This document shows positions 34,084 to 47,620 of a stretch of DNA of 64,000 nucleotides, piece after piece. The position numbers and the translations under genes are program-made. Origin of the DNA: Sipunculus nudus. Lineage: Eukaryota > Annelida > Sipuncula > Golfingiida > Sipunculidae. Each line of letters opens with the position of its first letter. Within the stretch, counting starts at the first letter, position 1. The notes under the pieces are model-generated. The model ran no database searches. It had not been told where the DNA came from and saw nothing but the letters and a program-made list of their open reading frames with translations. Location of the stretch: assembly GCA_026874595.1 (NCBI GenBank), contig CM049316.1:4168339-4232338 (forward strand), in the 5' to 3' direction.

Positions 34084-36020
34084 TTGAAAATAGATGGAAT
34101 ATTTCAAGATGTATTAAATCCTTAAGGTAAAATAGATGGAATAATTCAAGAGGTATAAAATCCTTAAGGTAAAATAGATGGAATATTTCAAGAGGTATTA
34201 AATCCTTAAGGTAAAATAGATGGAATATTTCAAGAGGTATAAAATCCTTAAGGTAAAATAGATGGAATATTTCAAGAGGTATTAAATCCTTAATGCAAAA
34301 CAGATGGAATATTTCAAGAGGTATAAAATCCTTAAGGTAAAATAGATGGAATAATTCAAGAGGTATTCAAACCTTAAGGTAAAATAGATGGAATATTTCA
34401 AGAGGTATTTAAACCTTAAAGTAAAATAGATGGAATAATTCAAGAGGTATTCAAACCTTAAAGTAAAATAGATGGAATATTTCAAGAGGTATTAAATCCT
34501 TAATGCAAAACAGATGGAATATTTCAAGAGGTATAAAATCCTTAAGGTAAAATAGATGGAATAATTCAAGAGGTATTCAAACCTTAAGGTAAAATAGATG
34601 GAATAATTCAAGAGGTATTAAATCCTTAAGGTAAAATAGATGGAATAATTCAAGAGGTATTCAAACCTTAAGGTAAAATAGATGGAATAATTCAAGAGGT
34701 ATTCAAACCTTAAGGTAAAACAGATGGAATATTTCAAGAGGTATTAAATCCTTAAGGTAAAATAGATGGAATAATTCAAGAGGTATTCAAACCTTAAGGT
34801 AAAATAGATGGAATAATTCAAGAGGTATTCAAACCTTAAGGTAAAATAGATGGAATATTTCAAGAGGTATTAAATCCTTAATGCAAAACAGATGGAATAT
34901 TTCAAGAGGTATAAAATCCTTAAGGTAAAATAGATGGAATAATTCAAGAGGTATTCAAACCTTAAGGTAAAATAGATGGAATAATTCAAGAGGTATTAAA
35001 TCCTTAAGGTAAAATAGATGGAATAATTCAAGAGGTATTCAAACCTTAAGGTAAAATAGATGGAATAATTCAAGAGGTATTCAAACCTTAAGGTAAAATA
35101 GATGGAATAATTCAAGAGGTATTCAAACCTTAAGGTAAAATAGATGGAATATTTCAAGAGGTATTAAATCCTTAATGCAAAACAGATGGAATATTTCAAG
35201 AGGTATAAAATCCTTAAGGTAAAATAGATGGAATAATTCAAGAGGTATTCAAACCTTAAGGTAAAATAGATGGAATAATTCAAGAGGTATTAAATCCTTA
35301 ATGCAAAACAGATGGAATATTTCAAGAGGTATTCAAACCTTAAGGTAAAATAGATGGAATAATTCAAGAGGTATTAAATCCTTAAGGTAAAATAGATGGA
35401 ATAATTCAAGAGGTATTCAAACCTTAAGGTAAAATAGATGGAATAATTCAAGAGGTATTCAAACCTTAAGGTAAAATAGATGGAATAATTCAAGAGGTAT
35501 TAAATCCTTAATGCAAAACAGATGGAATATTTCAAGAGGTATTAAATCCTTAATGCAAAACAGATGGAATATTTCAAGAGGTATTAAATCCTTAATGCAA
35601 AACAGATGGAATATTTCAAGAGGTATTCAAACCTTAAGGTAAAATAGATGGAATAATTCAAGAGGTATTAAATCCTTAAGGTAAAATAGATGGAATAATT
35701 CAAGAGGTATTCAAACCTTAAGGTAAAATAGATGGAATAATTCAAGAGGTATTCAAACCTTAAGGTAAAATAGATGGAATATTTCAAGAGGTATTAAATC
35801 CTTAATGCAAAACAGATGGAATATTTCAAGAGGTATTCAAACCTTAAGGTAAAATAGATGGAATAATTCAAGAGGTATTCAAACCTTAAGGTAAAATAGA
35901 TGGAATAATTCAAGAGGTATTAAATCCTTAAGGTAAAATAGATGGAATAATTCAAGAGGTATTAAATCCTTAAGGTAAAATAGATGGAATAATTCAAGAG
36001 GTATTCAAACCTTAAGGTAA
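34084..36020 (+). repeat. Left edge of the array with ATGCAAAACAG variants
   Basis: This part holds monomers whose start reads TTAATGCAAAACAGATGG instead of TTAAGGTAAAATAGATGG (for example near 34,292, 34,502, 34,872, 35,174, 35,510, 35,552, 35,594 and 35,804). The variant is missing from the interior and returns once at the right edge (62,600). A rarer variant, GGTATTTAAACC, occurs at 34,406. It lies outside the 5.8-kb duplicated blocks. Confidence 0.85.
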
Positions 36021-39000
36021 AATAGATGGAATAATTCAAGAGGTATTCAAACCTTAAGGTAAAATAGATGGAATAATTCAAGAGGTATAAAATCCTTAAG
36101 GTAAAATAGATGGAATAATTCAAGAGGTATTAAATCCTTAAGGTAAAATAGATGGAATAATTCAAGAGGTATTCAAACCTTAAGGTAAAATAGATGGAAT
36201 AATTCAAGAGGTATTCAAACCTTAAGGTAAAATAGATGGAATAATTCAAGAGGTATAAAACCCTTAAGGTAAAATAGATGGAATATTTCAAGAGGTATTA
36301 AATCCTTAAGGTAAAATAGATGGAATAATTCAAGAGGTATTCAAACCTTAAGGTAAAATAGATGGAATATTTCAAGAGGTATTAAATCCTTAAGGTAAAA
36401 TAGATGGAATAATTCAAGAGGTATTCAAACCTTAAGGTAAAATAGATGGAATATTTCAAGAGGTATTCAAACCTTAAAGTAAAATAGATGGAATAATTCA
36501 AGAGGTATTCAAACCTTAAGGTAAAATAGATGGAATAATTCAAGAGGTATAAAATCCTTAAGGTAAAATAGATGGAATAATTCAAGAGGTATTAAATCCT
36601 TAAGGTAAAATAGATGGAATAATTCAAGAGGTATTCAAACCTTAAGGTAAAATAGATGGAATAATTCAAGAGGTATAAAATCCTTAAGGTAAAATAGATG
36701 GAATAATTCAAGAGGTATTAAATCCTTAAGGTAAAATAGATGGAATAATTCAAGAGGTATTCAAACCTTAAGGTAAAATAGATGGAATAATTCAAGAGGT
36801 ATTCAAACCTTAAGGTAAAATAGATGGAATAATTCAAGAGGTATAAAATCCTTAAGGTAAAATAGATGGAATATTTCAAGAGGTATTAAATCCTTAAGGT
36901 AAAATAGATGGAATAATTCAAGAGGTATTCAAACCTTAAGGTAAAATAGATGGAATATTTCAAGAGGTATTAAATCCTTAAGGTAAAATAGATGGAATAA
37001 TTCAAGAGGTACTCAAACCTTAAGGTAAAATAGATGGAATATTTCAAGAGGTATTCAAACCTTAAGGTAAAATAGATGGAATAATTCAAGAGGTATTAAA
37101 TCCTTAAGGTAAAATAGATGGAATAATTCAAGAGGTATTCAAACCTTAAGGTAAAATAGATGGAATAATTCAAGAGGTATTAAATCCTTAAGGTAAAATA
37201 GATGGAATAATTCAAGAGGTATTCAAACCTTAAGGTAAAATAGATGGAATATTTCAAGAGGTATTCAAACCTTAAAGTAAAATAGATGGAATAATTCAAG
37301 AGGTATTCAAACCTTAAAGTAAAATAGATGGAATAATTCAAGAGGTATTCAAACCTTAAGGTAAAATAGATGGAATATTTCAAGAGGTATTCAAACCTTA
37401 AGGTAAAATAGATGGAATAATTCAAGAGGTATAAAATCCTTAAGGTAAAATAGATGGAATAATTCAAGAGGTATAAAATCCTTAAGGTAAAATAGATGGA
37501 ATAATTCAAGAGGTATTAAATCCTTAAGGTAAAATAGATGGAATAATTCAAGAGGTATTCAAACCTTAAGGTAAAATAGATGGAATATTTCAAGAGGTAT
37601 TAAATCCTTAAGGTAAAATAGATGGAATAATTCAAGAGGTATTCAAACCTTAAGGTAAAATAGATGGAATATTTCAAGAGGTATTCAAACCTTAAAGTAA
37701 AATAGATGGAATAATTCAAGAGGTATTCAAACCTTAAGGTAAAATAGATGGAATAATTCAAGAGGTATAAAATCCTTAAGGTAAAATAGATGGAATAATT
37801 CAAGAGGTATTAAATCCTTAAGGTAAAATAGATGGAATAATTCAAGAGGTATTCAAACCTTAAGGTAAAATAGATGGAATAATTCAAGAGGTATTCAAAC
37901 CTTAAGGTAAAATAGATGGAATAATTCAAGAGGTATAAAATCCTTAAGGTAAAATAGATGGAATATTTCAAGAGGTATTAAATCCTTAAGGTAAAATAGA
38001 TGGAATAATTCAAGAGGTATTCAAACCTTAAGGTAAAATAGATGGAATATTTCAAGAGGTATTAAATCCTTAAGGTAAAATAGATGGAATAATTCAAGAG
38101 GTATTCAAACCTTAAGGTAAAATAGATGGAATATTTCAAGAGGTATTCAAACCTTAAGGTAAAATAGATGGAATAATTCAAGAGGTATTAAATCCTTAAG
38201 GTAAAATAGATGGAATAATTCAAGAGGTATTCAAACCTTAAGGTAAAATAGATGGAATAATTCAAGAGGTATTCAAACCTTAAGGTAAAATAGATGGAAT
38301 ATTTCAAGAGGTATTCAAACCTTAAAGTAAAATAGATGGAATAATTCAAGAGGTATTCAAACCTTAAGGTAAAATAGATGGAATATTTCAAGAGGTATTC
38401 AAACCTTAAGGTAAAATAGATGGAATATTTCAAGAGGTATTAAATCCTTAAGGTAAAATAGATGGAATAATTCAAGAGGTATTCAAACCTTAAGGTAAAA
38501 TAGATGGAATATTTCAAGAGGTATTCAAACCTTAAAGTAAAATAGATGGAATAATTCAAGAGGTATTCAAACCTTAAAGTAAAATAGATGGAATATTTCA
38601 AGAGGTATAAAATCCTTAAGGTAAAATAGATGGAATAATTCAAGAGGTATTCAAACCTTAAGGTAAAATAGATGGAATATTTCAAGAGGTATTAAATCCT
38701 TAAGGTAAAATAGATGGAATAATTCAAGAGGTATTCAAACCTTAAGGTAAAATAGATGGAATATTTCAAGAGGTATTCAAACCTTAAAGTAAAATAGATG
38801 GAATAATTCAAGAGGTATTCAAACCTTAAAGTAAAATAGATGGAATAATTCAAGAGGTATTCAAACCTTAAGGTAAAATAGATGGAATATTTCAAGAGGT
38901 ATTCAAACCTTAAGGTAAAATAGATGGAATAATTCAAGATGTATAAAATCCTTAAGGTAAAATAGATGGAATAATTCAAGAGGCATAAAATCCTTAAGGT

Positions 39001-41820
39001 AAAATAGATGGAATAATTCAAGAGGTATTCAAACCTTAAGGTAAAATAGATGGAATAATTCAAGAGGTATTCAAACCTTAAGGTAAAATAGATGGAATAA
39101 TTCAAGAGGTATAAAATCCTTAAGGTAAAATAGATGGAATAATTCAAGAGGTATTCAAACCTTAAGGTAAAATAGATGGAATATTTCAAGAGGTATTAAA
39201 TCCTTAAGGTAAAACAGATGGAATATTTCAAGAGGTATAAAATCCTTAAGGTAAAATAGATGGAATAATTCAAGAGGTATTCAAACCTTAAGGTAAAATA
39301 GATGGAATAATTCAAGAGGTATTCAAACCTTAAGGTAAAATAGATGGAATAATTCAAGAGGTATAAAATCCTTAAGGTAAAATAGATGGAATAATTCAAG
39401 AGGTATTCAAACCTTAAGGTAAAATAGATGGAATATTTCAAGAGGTATTAAATCCTTAAGGTAAAATAGATGGAATAATTCAAGAGGTATTCAAACCTTA
39501 AGGTAAAATAGATGGAATATTTCAAGAGGTATTCAAACCTTAAAGTAAAATAGATGGAATATTTCAAGAGGTATTAAATCCTTAAGGTAAAATAGATGGA
39601 ATAATTCAAGAGGTATTCAAACCTTAAGGTAAAATAGATGGAATAATTCAAAAGGTATAAAATCCTTAAGGTAAAATAGATGGAATAATTCAAGAGGTAT
39701 TCAAACCTTAAGGTAAAATAGATGGAATATTTCAAGAGGTATTAAATCCTTAAGGTAAAATAGATGGAATAATTCAAGAGGTATTCAAACCTTAAGGTAA
39801 AATAGATGGAATAATTCAAGAGGTATTCAAACCTTAAGGTAAAATAGATGGAATAATTCAAGAGGTATTAAATCCTTAAGGTAAAATAGATGGAATAATT
39901 CAAGAGGTATTAAATCCTTAAGGTAAAATAGATGGAATAATTCAAGAGGTATTCAAACCTTAAGGTAAAATAGATGGAATATTTCAAGAGGTATTAAATC
40001 CTTAAGGTAAAATAGATGGAATAATTCAAGAGGTATTCAAACCTTAAGGTAAAAAAGATGGAATATTTCAAGAGGTATTAAATCCTTAAGGTAAAACAGA
40101 TGGAATATTTCAAGAGGTATAAAATCCTTAAGGTAAAATAGATGGAATAATTCAAGAGGTATTCAAACCTTAAGGTAAAATAGATGGAATAATTCAAGAG
40201 GTATTCAAACCTTAAGGTAAAATAGATGGAATAATTCAAGAGGTATAAAATCCTTAAGGTAAAATAGATGGAATAATTCAAGAGGTATTAAATCCTTAAG
40301 GTAAAATAGATGGAATAATTCAAGAGGTATTCAAACCTTAAGGTAAAATAGATGGAATATTTCAAGAGGTATTTAATCCTTAAGGTAAAATAGATGGAAT
40401 AATTCAAGAGGTATTCAAACCTTAAGGTAAAATAAATGGAATAATTCAAGAGGTATAAAATCCTTAAGGTAAAATAGATGGAATAATTCAAGAGGTATTC
40501 AAACCTTAAGGTAAAATAGATGGAATAATCCAAGAGGTATTAAATCCTTAAGGTAAAATAGATGGAATAATTCAAGAGGTATTCAAACCTTAAGGTAAAA
40601 TAGATGGAATAATTCAAGAGGTATTCAAACCTTAAGGTAAAATAGATGGAATAATTCAAGAGGTATAAAATCCTTAAGGTAAAATAGATGGAATAATTCA
40701 AGAGGTATTAAATCCTTAAGGTAAAATAGATGGAATAATTCAAGAGGTATTCAAACCTTAAGGTAAAATAGATGGAATATTTCAAGAGGTATTAAATCCT
40801 TAAGGTAAAATAGATGGAATAATTCAAGAGGTATTCAAACCTTAAGGTAAAATAGATGGAATATTTCAAGAGGTATTAAATCCTTAAGGTAAAATAGATG
40901 GAATAATTCAAGAGGTATTCAAACCTTAAAGTAAAATAGATGGAATATTTCAAGAGGTATTAAATCCTTAAGGTAAAATAGATGGAATAATTCAAGAGGT
41001 ATTCAAACCTTAAGGTAAAATAGATGGAATAATTCAAGAGGTATTAAATCCTTAAGGTAAAATAGATGGAATAATTCAAGAGGTATTCAAACCTTAAGGT
41101 AAAATAGATGGAATAATTCAAGAGGTATTCAAACCTTAAGGTAAAATAGATGGAATAATTCAAGAGGTATAAAATCCTTAAGGTAAAATAGATGGAATAA
41201 TTCAAGAGGTATTAAATCCTTAAGGTAAAATAGATGGAATAATTCAAGAGGTATTCAAACCTTAAGGTAAAATAGATGGAATATTTCAAGAGGTATTAAA
41301 TCCTTAAGGTAAAATAGATGGAATAATTCAAGAGGTATTCAAACCTTAAGGTAAAATAGATGGAATATTTCAAGAGGTATTAAATCCTTAAGGTAAAACA
41401 GATGGAATATTTCAAGAGGTATAAAATCCTTAAGGTAAAATAGATGGAATAATTCAAGAGGTATTCAAACCTTAAGGTAAAATAGATGGAATAATTCAAG
41501 AGGTATTCAAACCTTAAGGTAAAATAGATGGAATAATTCAAGAGGTATAAAATCCTTAAGGTAAAATAGATGGAATAATTCAAGAGGTATTCAAACCTTA
41601 AGGTAAAATAGATGGAATATTTCAAGAGGTATTAAATCCTTAAGGTAAAATAGATGGAATAATTCAAGAGGTATTCAAACCTTAAGGTAAAATAGATGGA
41701 ATATTTCAAGAGGTATTAAATCCTTAAGGTAAAATAGATGGAATAATTCAAGAGGTATTCAAACCTTAAGGTAAAATAGATGGAATATTTCAAGAGGTAT
41801 TCAAACCTTAAGGTAAAATA
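36020..41820 (+). repeat. Higher-order block 1 (5.8 kb, 138 monomers)
   Basis: It is matched by block 2 at an offset of +5,796 bp. Private landmark variants locate it: GGTACTCAAACC at 37,009, AAGATGTATAAAA at about 38,938, AGGCATAAAA at about 38,980, GGTAAAAAAGATGG at 40,048, ATTTAATCC at about 40,371, AATAAATGG at 40,431 and AATCCAAG at 40,528. Differences from block 2 include ATAAAACCC at 36,265 and AAAAGGTATAAAA near 39,650. Confidence 0.9.
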
Positions 41821-44800
41821 GATGGAATAATTCAAGAGGTATTCAAACCTTAAGGTAAAATAGATGGAATAATTCAAGAGGTATAAAATCCTTAAGGTAA
41901 AATAGATGGAATAATTCAAGAGGTATTAAATCCTTAAGGTAAAATAGATGGAATAATTCAAGAGGTATTCAAACCTTAAGGTAAAATAGATGGAATAATT
42001 CAAGAGGTATTCAAACCTTAAGGTAAAATAGATGGAATAATTCAAGAGGTATAAAATCCTTAAGGTAAAATAGATGGAATATTTCAAGAGGTATTAAATC
42101 CTTAAGGTAAAATAGATGGAATAATTCAAGAGGTATTCAAACCTTAAGGTAAAATAGATGGAATATTTCAAGAGGTATTAAATCCTTAAGGTAAAATAGA
42201 TGGAATAATTCAAGAGGTATTCAAACCTTAAGGTAAAATAGATGGAATATTTCAAGAGGTATTCAAACCTTAAAGTAAAATAGATGGAATAATTCAAGAG
42301 GTATTCAAACCTTAAGGTAAAATAGATGGAATAATTCAAGAGGTATAAAATCCTTAAGGTAAAATAGATGGAATAATTCAAGAGGTATTAAATCCTTAAG
42401 GTAAAATAGATGGAATAATTCAAGAGGTATTCAAACCTTAAGGTAAAATAGATGGAATAATTCAAGAGGTATAAAATCCTTAAGGTAAAATAGATGGAAT
42501 AATTCAAGAGGTATTAAATCCTTAAGGTAAAATAGATGGAATAATTCAAGAGGTATTCAAACCTTAAGGTAAAATAGATGGAATAATTCAAGAGGTATTC
42601 AAACCTTAAGGTAAAATAGATGGAATAATTCAAGAGGTATAAAATCCTTAAGGTAAAATAGATGGAATATTTCAAGAGGTATTAAATCCTTAAGGTAAAA
42701 TAGATGGAATAATTCAAGAGGTATTCAAACCTTAAGGTAAAATAGATGGAATATTTCAAGAGGTATTAAATCCTTAAGGTAAAATAGATGGAATAATTCA
42801 AGAGGTACTCAAACCTTAAGGTAAAATAGATGGAATATTTCAAGAGGTATTCAAACCTTAAGGTAAAATAGATGGAATAATTCAAGAGGTATTAAATCCT
42901 TAAGGTAAAATAGATGGAATAATTCAAGAGGTATTCAAACCTTAAGGTAAAATAGATGGAATAATTCAAGAGGTATTAAATCCTTAAGGTAAAATAGATG
43001 GAATAATTCAAGAGGTATTCAAACCTTAAGGTAAAATAGATGGAATATTTCAAGAGGTATTCAAACCTTAAAGTAAAATAGATGGAATAATTCAAGAGGT
43101 ATTCAAACCTTAAAGTAAAATAGATGGAATAATTCAAGAGGTATTCAAACCTTAAGGTAAAATAGATGGAATATTTCAAGAGGTATTCAAACCTTAAGGT
43201 AAAATAGATGGAATAATTCAAGAGGTATAAAATCCTTAAGGTAAAATAGATGGAATAATTCAAGAGGTATAAAATCCTTAAGGTAAAATAGATGGAATAA
43301 TTCAAGAGGTATTAAATCCTTAAGGTAAAATAGATGGAATAATTCAAGAGGTATTCAAACCTTAAGGTAAAATAGATGGAATATTTCAAGAGGTATTAAA
43401 TCCTTAAGGTAAAATAGATGGAATAATTCAAGAGGTATTCAAACCTTAAGGTAAAATAGATGGAATATTTCAAGAGGTATTCAAACCTTAAAGTAAAATA
43501 GATGGAATAATTCAAGAGGTATTCAAACCTTAAGGTAAAATAGATGGAATAATTCAAGAGGTATAAAATCCTTAAGGTAAAATAGATGGAATAATTCAAG
43601 AGGTATTAAATCCTTAAGGTAAAATAGATGGAATAATTCAAGAGGTATTCAAACCTTAAGGTAAAATAGATGGAATAATTCAAGAGGTATTCAAACCTTA
43701 AGGTAAAATAGATGGAATAATTCAAGAGGTATAAAATCCTTAAGGTAAAATAGATGGAATATTTCAAGAGGTATTAAATCCTTAAGGTAAAATAGATGGA
43801 ATAATTCAAGAGGTATTCAAACCTTAAGGTAAAATAGATGGAATATTTCAAGAGGTATTAAATCCTTAAGGTAAAATAGATGGAATAATTCAAGAGGTAT
43901 TCAAACCTTAAGGTAAAATAGATGGAATATTTCAAGAGGTATTCAAACCTTAAGGTAAAATAGATGGAATAATTCAAGAGGTATTAAATCCTTAAGGTAA
44001 AATAGATGGAATAATTCAAGAGGTATTCAAACCTTAAGGTAAAATAGATGGAATAATTCAAGAGGTATTCAAACCTTAAGGTAAAATAGATGGAATATTT
44101 CAAGAGGTATTCAAACCTTAAAGTAAAATAGATGGAATAATTCAAGAGGTATTCAAACCTTAAGGTAAAATAGATGGAATATTTCAAGAGGTATTCAAAC
44201 CTTAAGGTAAAATAGATGGAATATTTCAAGAGGTATTAAATCCTTAAGGTAAAATAGATGGAATAATTCAAGAGGTATTCAAACCTTAAGGTAAAATAGA
44301 TGGAATATTTCAAGAGGTATTCAAACCTTAAAGTAAAATAGATGGAATAATTCAAGAGGTATTCAAACCTTAAAGTAAAATAGATGGAATATTTCAAGAG
44401 GTATAAAATCCTTAAGGTAAAATAGATGGAATAATTCAAGAGGTATTCAAACCTTAAGGTAAAATAGATGGAATATTTCAAGAGGTATTAAATCCTTAAG
44501 GTAAAATAGATGGAATAATTCAAGAGGTATTCAAACCTTAAGGTAAAATAGATGGAATATTTCAAGAGGTATTCAAACCTTAAAGTAAAATAGATGGAAT
44601 AATTCAAGAGGTATTCAAACCTTAAAGTAAAATAGATGGAATAATTCAAGAGGTATTCAAACCTTAAGGTAAAATAGATGGAATATTTCAAGAGGTATTC
44701 AAACCTTAAGGTAAAATAGATGGAATAATTCAAGATGTATAAAATCCTTAAGGTAAAATAGATGGAATAATTCAAGAGGCATAAAATCCTTAAGGTAAAA

Positions 44801-47620
44801 TAGATGGAATAATTCAAGAGGTATTCAAACCTTAAGGTAAAATAGATGGAATAATTCAAGAGGTATTCAAACCTTAAGGTAAAATAGATGGAATAATTCA
44901 AGAGGTATAAAATCCTTAAGGTAAAATAGATGGAATAATTCAAGAGGTATTCAAACCTTAAGGTAAAATAGATGGAATATTTCAAGAGGTATTAAATCCT
45001 TAAGGTAAAACAGATGGAATATTTCAAGAGGTATAAAATCCTTAAGGTAAAATAGATGGAATAATTCAAGAGGTATTCAAACCTTAAGGTAAAATAGATG
45101 GAATAATTCAAGAGGTATTCAAACCTTAAGGTAAAATAGATGGAATAATTCAAGAGGTATAAAATCCTTAAGGTAAAATAGATGGAATAATTCAAGAGGT
45201 ATTCAAACCTTAAGGTAAAATAGATGGAATATTTCAAGAGGTATTAAATCCTTAAGGTAAAATAGATGGAATAATTCAAGAGGTATTCAAACCTTAAGGT
45301 AAAATAGATGGAATATTTCAAGAGGTATTCAAACCTTAAAGTAAAATAGATGGAATATTTCAAGAGGTATTAAATCCTTAAGGTAAAATAGATGGAATAA
45401 TTCAAGAGGTATTCAAACCTTAAGGTAAAATAGATGGAATAATTCAAGAGGTATAAAATCCTTAAGGTAAAATAGATGGAATAATTCAAGAGGTATTCAA
45501 ACCTTAAGGTAAAATAGATGGAATATTTCAAGAGGTATTAAATCCTTAAGGTAAAATAGATGGAATAATTCAAGAGGTATTCAAACCTTAAGGTAAAATA
45601 GATGGAATAATTCAAGAGGTATTCAAACCTTAAGGTAAAATAGATGGAATAATTCAAGAGGTATTAAATCCTTAAGGTAAAATAGATGGAATAATTCAAG
45701 AGGTATTAAATCCTTAAGGTAAAATAGATGGAATAATTCAAGAGGTATTCAAACCTTAAGGTAAAATAGATGGAATATTTCAAGAGGTATTAAATCCTTA
45801 AGGTAAAATAGATGGAATAATTCAAGAGGTATTCAAACCTTAAGGTAAAAAAGATGGAATATTTCAAGAGGTATTAAATCCTTAAGGTAAAACAGATGGA
45901 ATATTTCAAGAGGTATAAAATCCTTAAGGTAAAATAGATGGAATAATTCAAGAGGTATTCAAACCTTAAGGTAAAAAAGATGGAATATTTCAAGAGGTAT
46001 TAAATCCTTAAGGTAAAACAGATGGAATATTTCAAGAGGTATAAAATCCTTAAGGTAAAATAGATGGAATAATTCAAGAGGTATTCAAACCTTAAGGTAA
46101 AATAGATGGAATAATTCAAGAGGTATTCAAACCTTAAGGTAAAATAGATGGAATAATTCAAGAGGTATAAAATCCTTAAGGTAAAATAGATGGAATAATT
46201 CAAGAGGTATTAAATCCTTAAGGTAAAATAGATGGAATAATTCAAGAGGTATTCAAACCTTAAGGTAAAATAGATGGAATATTTCAAGAGGTATTTAATC
46301 CTTAAGGTAAAATAGATGGAATAATTCAAGAGGTATTCAAACCTTAAGGTAAAATAAATGGAATAATTCAAGAGGTATAAAATCCTTAAGGTAAAATAGA
46401 TGGAATAATTCAAGAGGTATTCAAACCTTAAGGTAAAATAGATGGAATAATCCAAGAGGTATTAAATCCTTAAGGTAAAATAGATGGAATAATTCAAGAG
46501 GTATTCAAACCTTAAGGTAAAATAGATGGAATAATTCAAGAGGTATTCAAACCTTAAGGTAAAATAGATGGAATAATTCAAGAGGTATAAAATCCTTAAG
46601 GTAAAATAGATGGAATAATTCAAGAGGTATTAAATCCTTAAGGTAAAATAGATGGAATAATTCAAGAGGTATTCAAACCTTAAGGTAAAATAGATGGAAT
46701 ATTTCAAGAGGTATTAAATCCTTAAGGTAAAATAGATGGAATAATTCAAGAGGTATTCAAACCTTAAGGTAAAATAGATGGAATATTTCAAGAGGTATTA
46801 AATCCTTAAGGTAAAATAGATGGAATAATTCAAGAGGTATTCAAACCTTAAAGTAAAATAGATGGAATATTTCAAGAGGTATTAAATCCTTAAGGTAAAA
46901 TAGATGGAATAATTCAAGAGGTATTCAAACCTTAAGGTAAAATAGATGGAATAATTCAAGAGGTATTAAATCCTTAAGGTAAAATAGATGGAATAATTCA
47001 AGAGGTATTCAAACCTTAAGGTAAAATAGATGGAATAATTCAAGAGGTATTCAAACCTTAAGGTAAAATAGATGGAATAATTCAAGAGGTATAAAATCCT
47101 TAAGGTAAAATAGATGGAATAATTCAAGAGGTATTAAATCCTTAAGGTAAAATAGATGGAATAATTCAAGAGGTATTCAAACCTTAAGGTAAAATAGATG
47201 GAATATTTCAAGAGGTATTAAATCCTTAAGGTAAAATAGATGGAATAATTCAAGAGGTATTCAAACCTTAAGGTAAAATAGATGGAATATTTCAAGAGGT
47301 ATTAAATCCTTAAGGTAAAACAGATGGAATATTTCAAGAGGTATAAAATCCTTAAGGTAAAATAGATGGAATAATTCAAGAGGTATTCAAACCTTAAGGT
47401 AAAATAGATGGAATAATTCAAGAGGTATTCAAACCTTAAGGTAAAATAGATGGAATAATTCAAGAGGTATAAAATCCTTAAGGTAAAATAGATGGAATAA
47501 TTCAAGAGGTATTCAAACCTTAAGGTAAAATAGATGGAATATTTCAAGAGGTATTAAATCCTTAAGGTAAAATAGATGGAATAATTCAAGAGGTATTCAA
47601 ACCTTAAGGTAAAATAGATG
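41820..47620 (+). repeat. Higher-order block 2, with an internal 126-bp duplication
   Basis: It repeats block 1 with the same landmark variants at +5,796 bp (42,805; 44,734; 44,776; 45,844). After the GGTAAAAAAGATGG landmark the offset becomes +5,922 bp, because three monomers carrying that landmark are present twice in tandem (45,844 and 45,970). Landmarks 46,353 (AATAAATGG) and 46,452 (CCAAG) follow at the new offset. Similarity in variant order is lost near 47,620. Confidence 0.9.
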
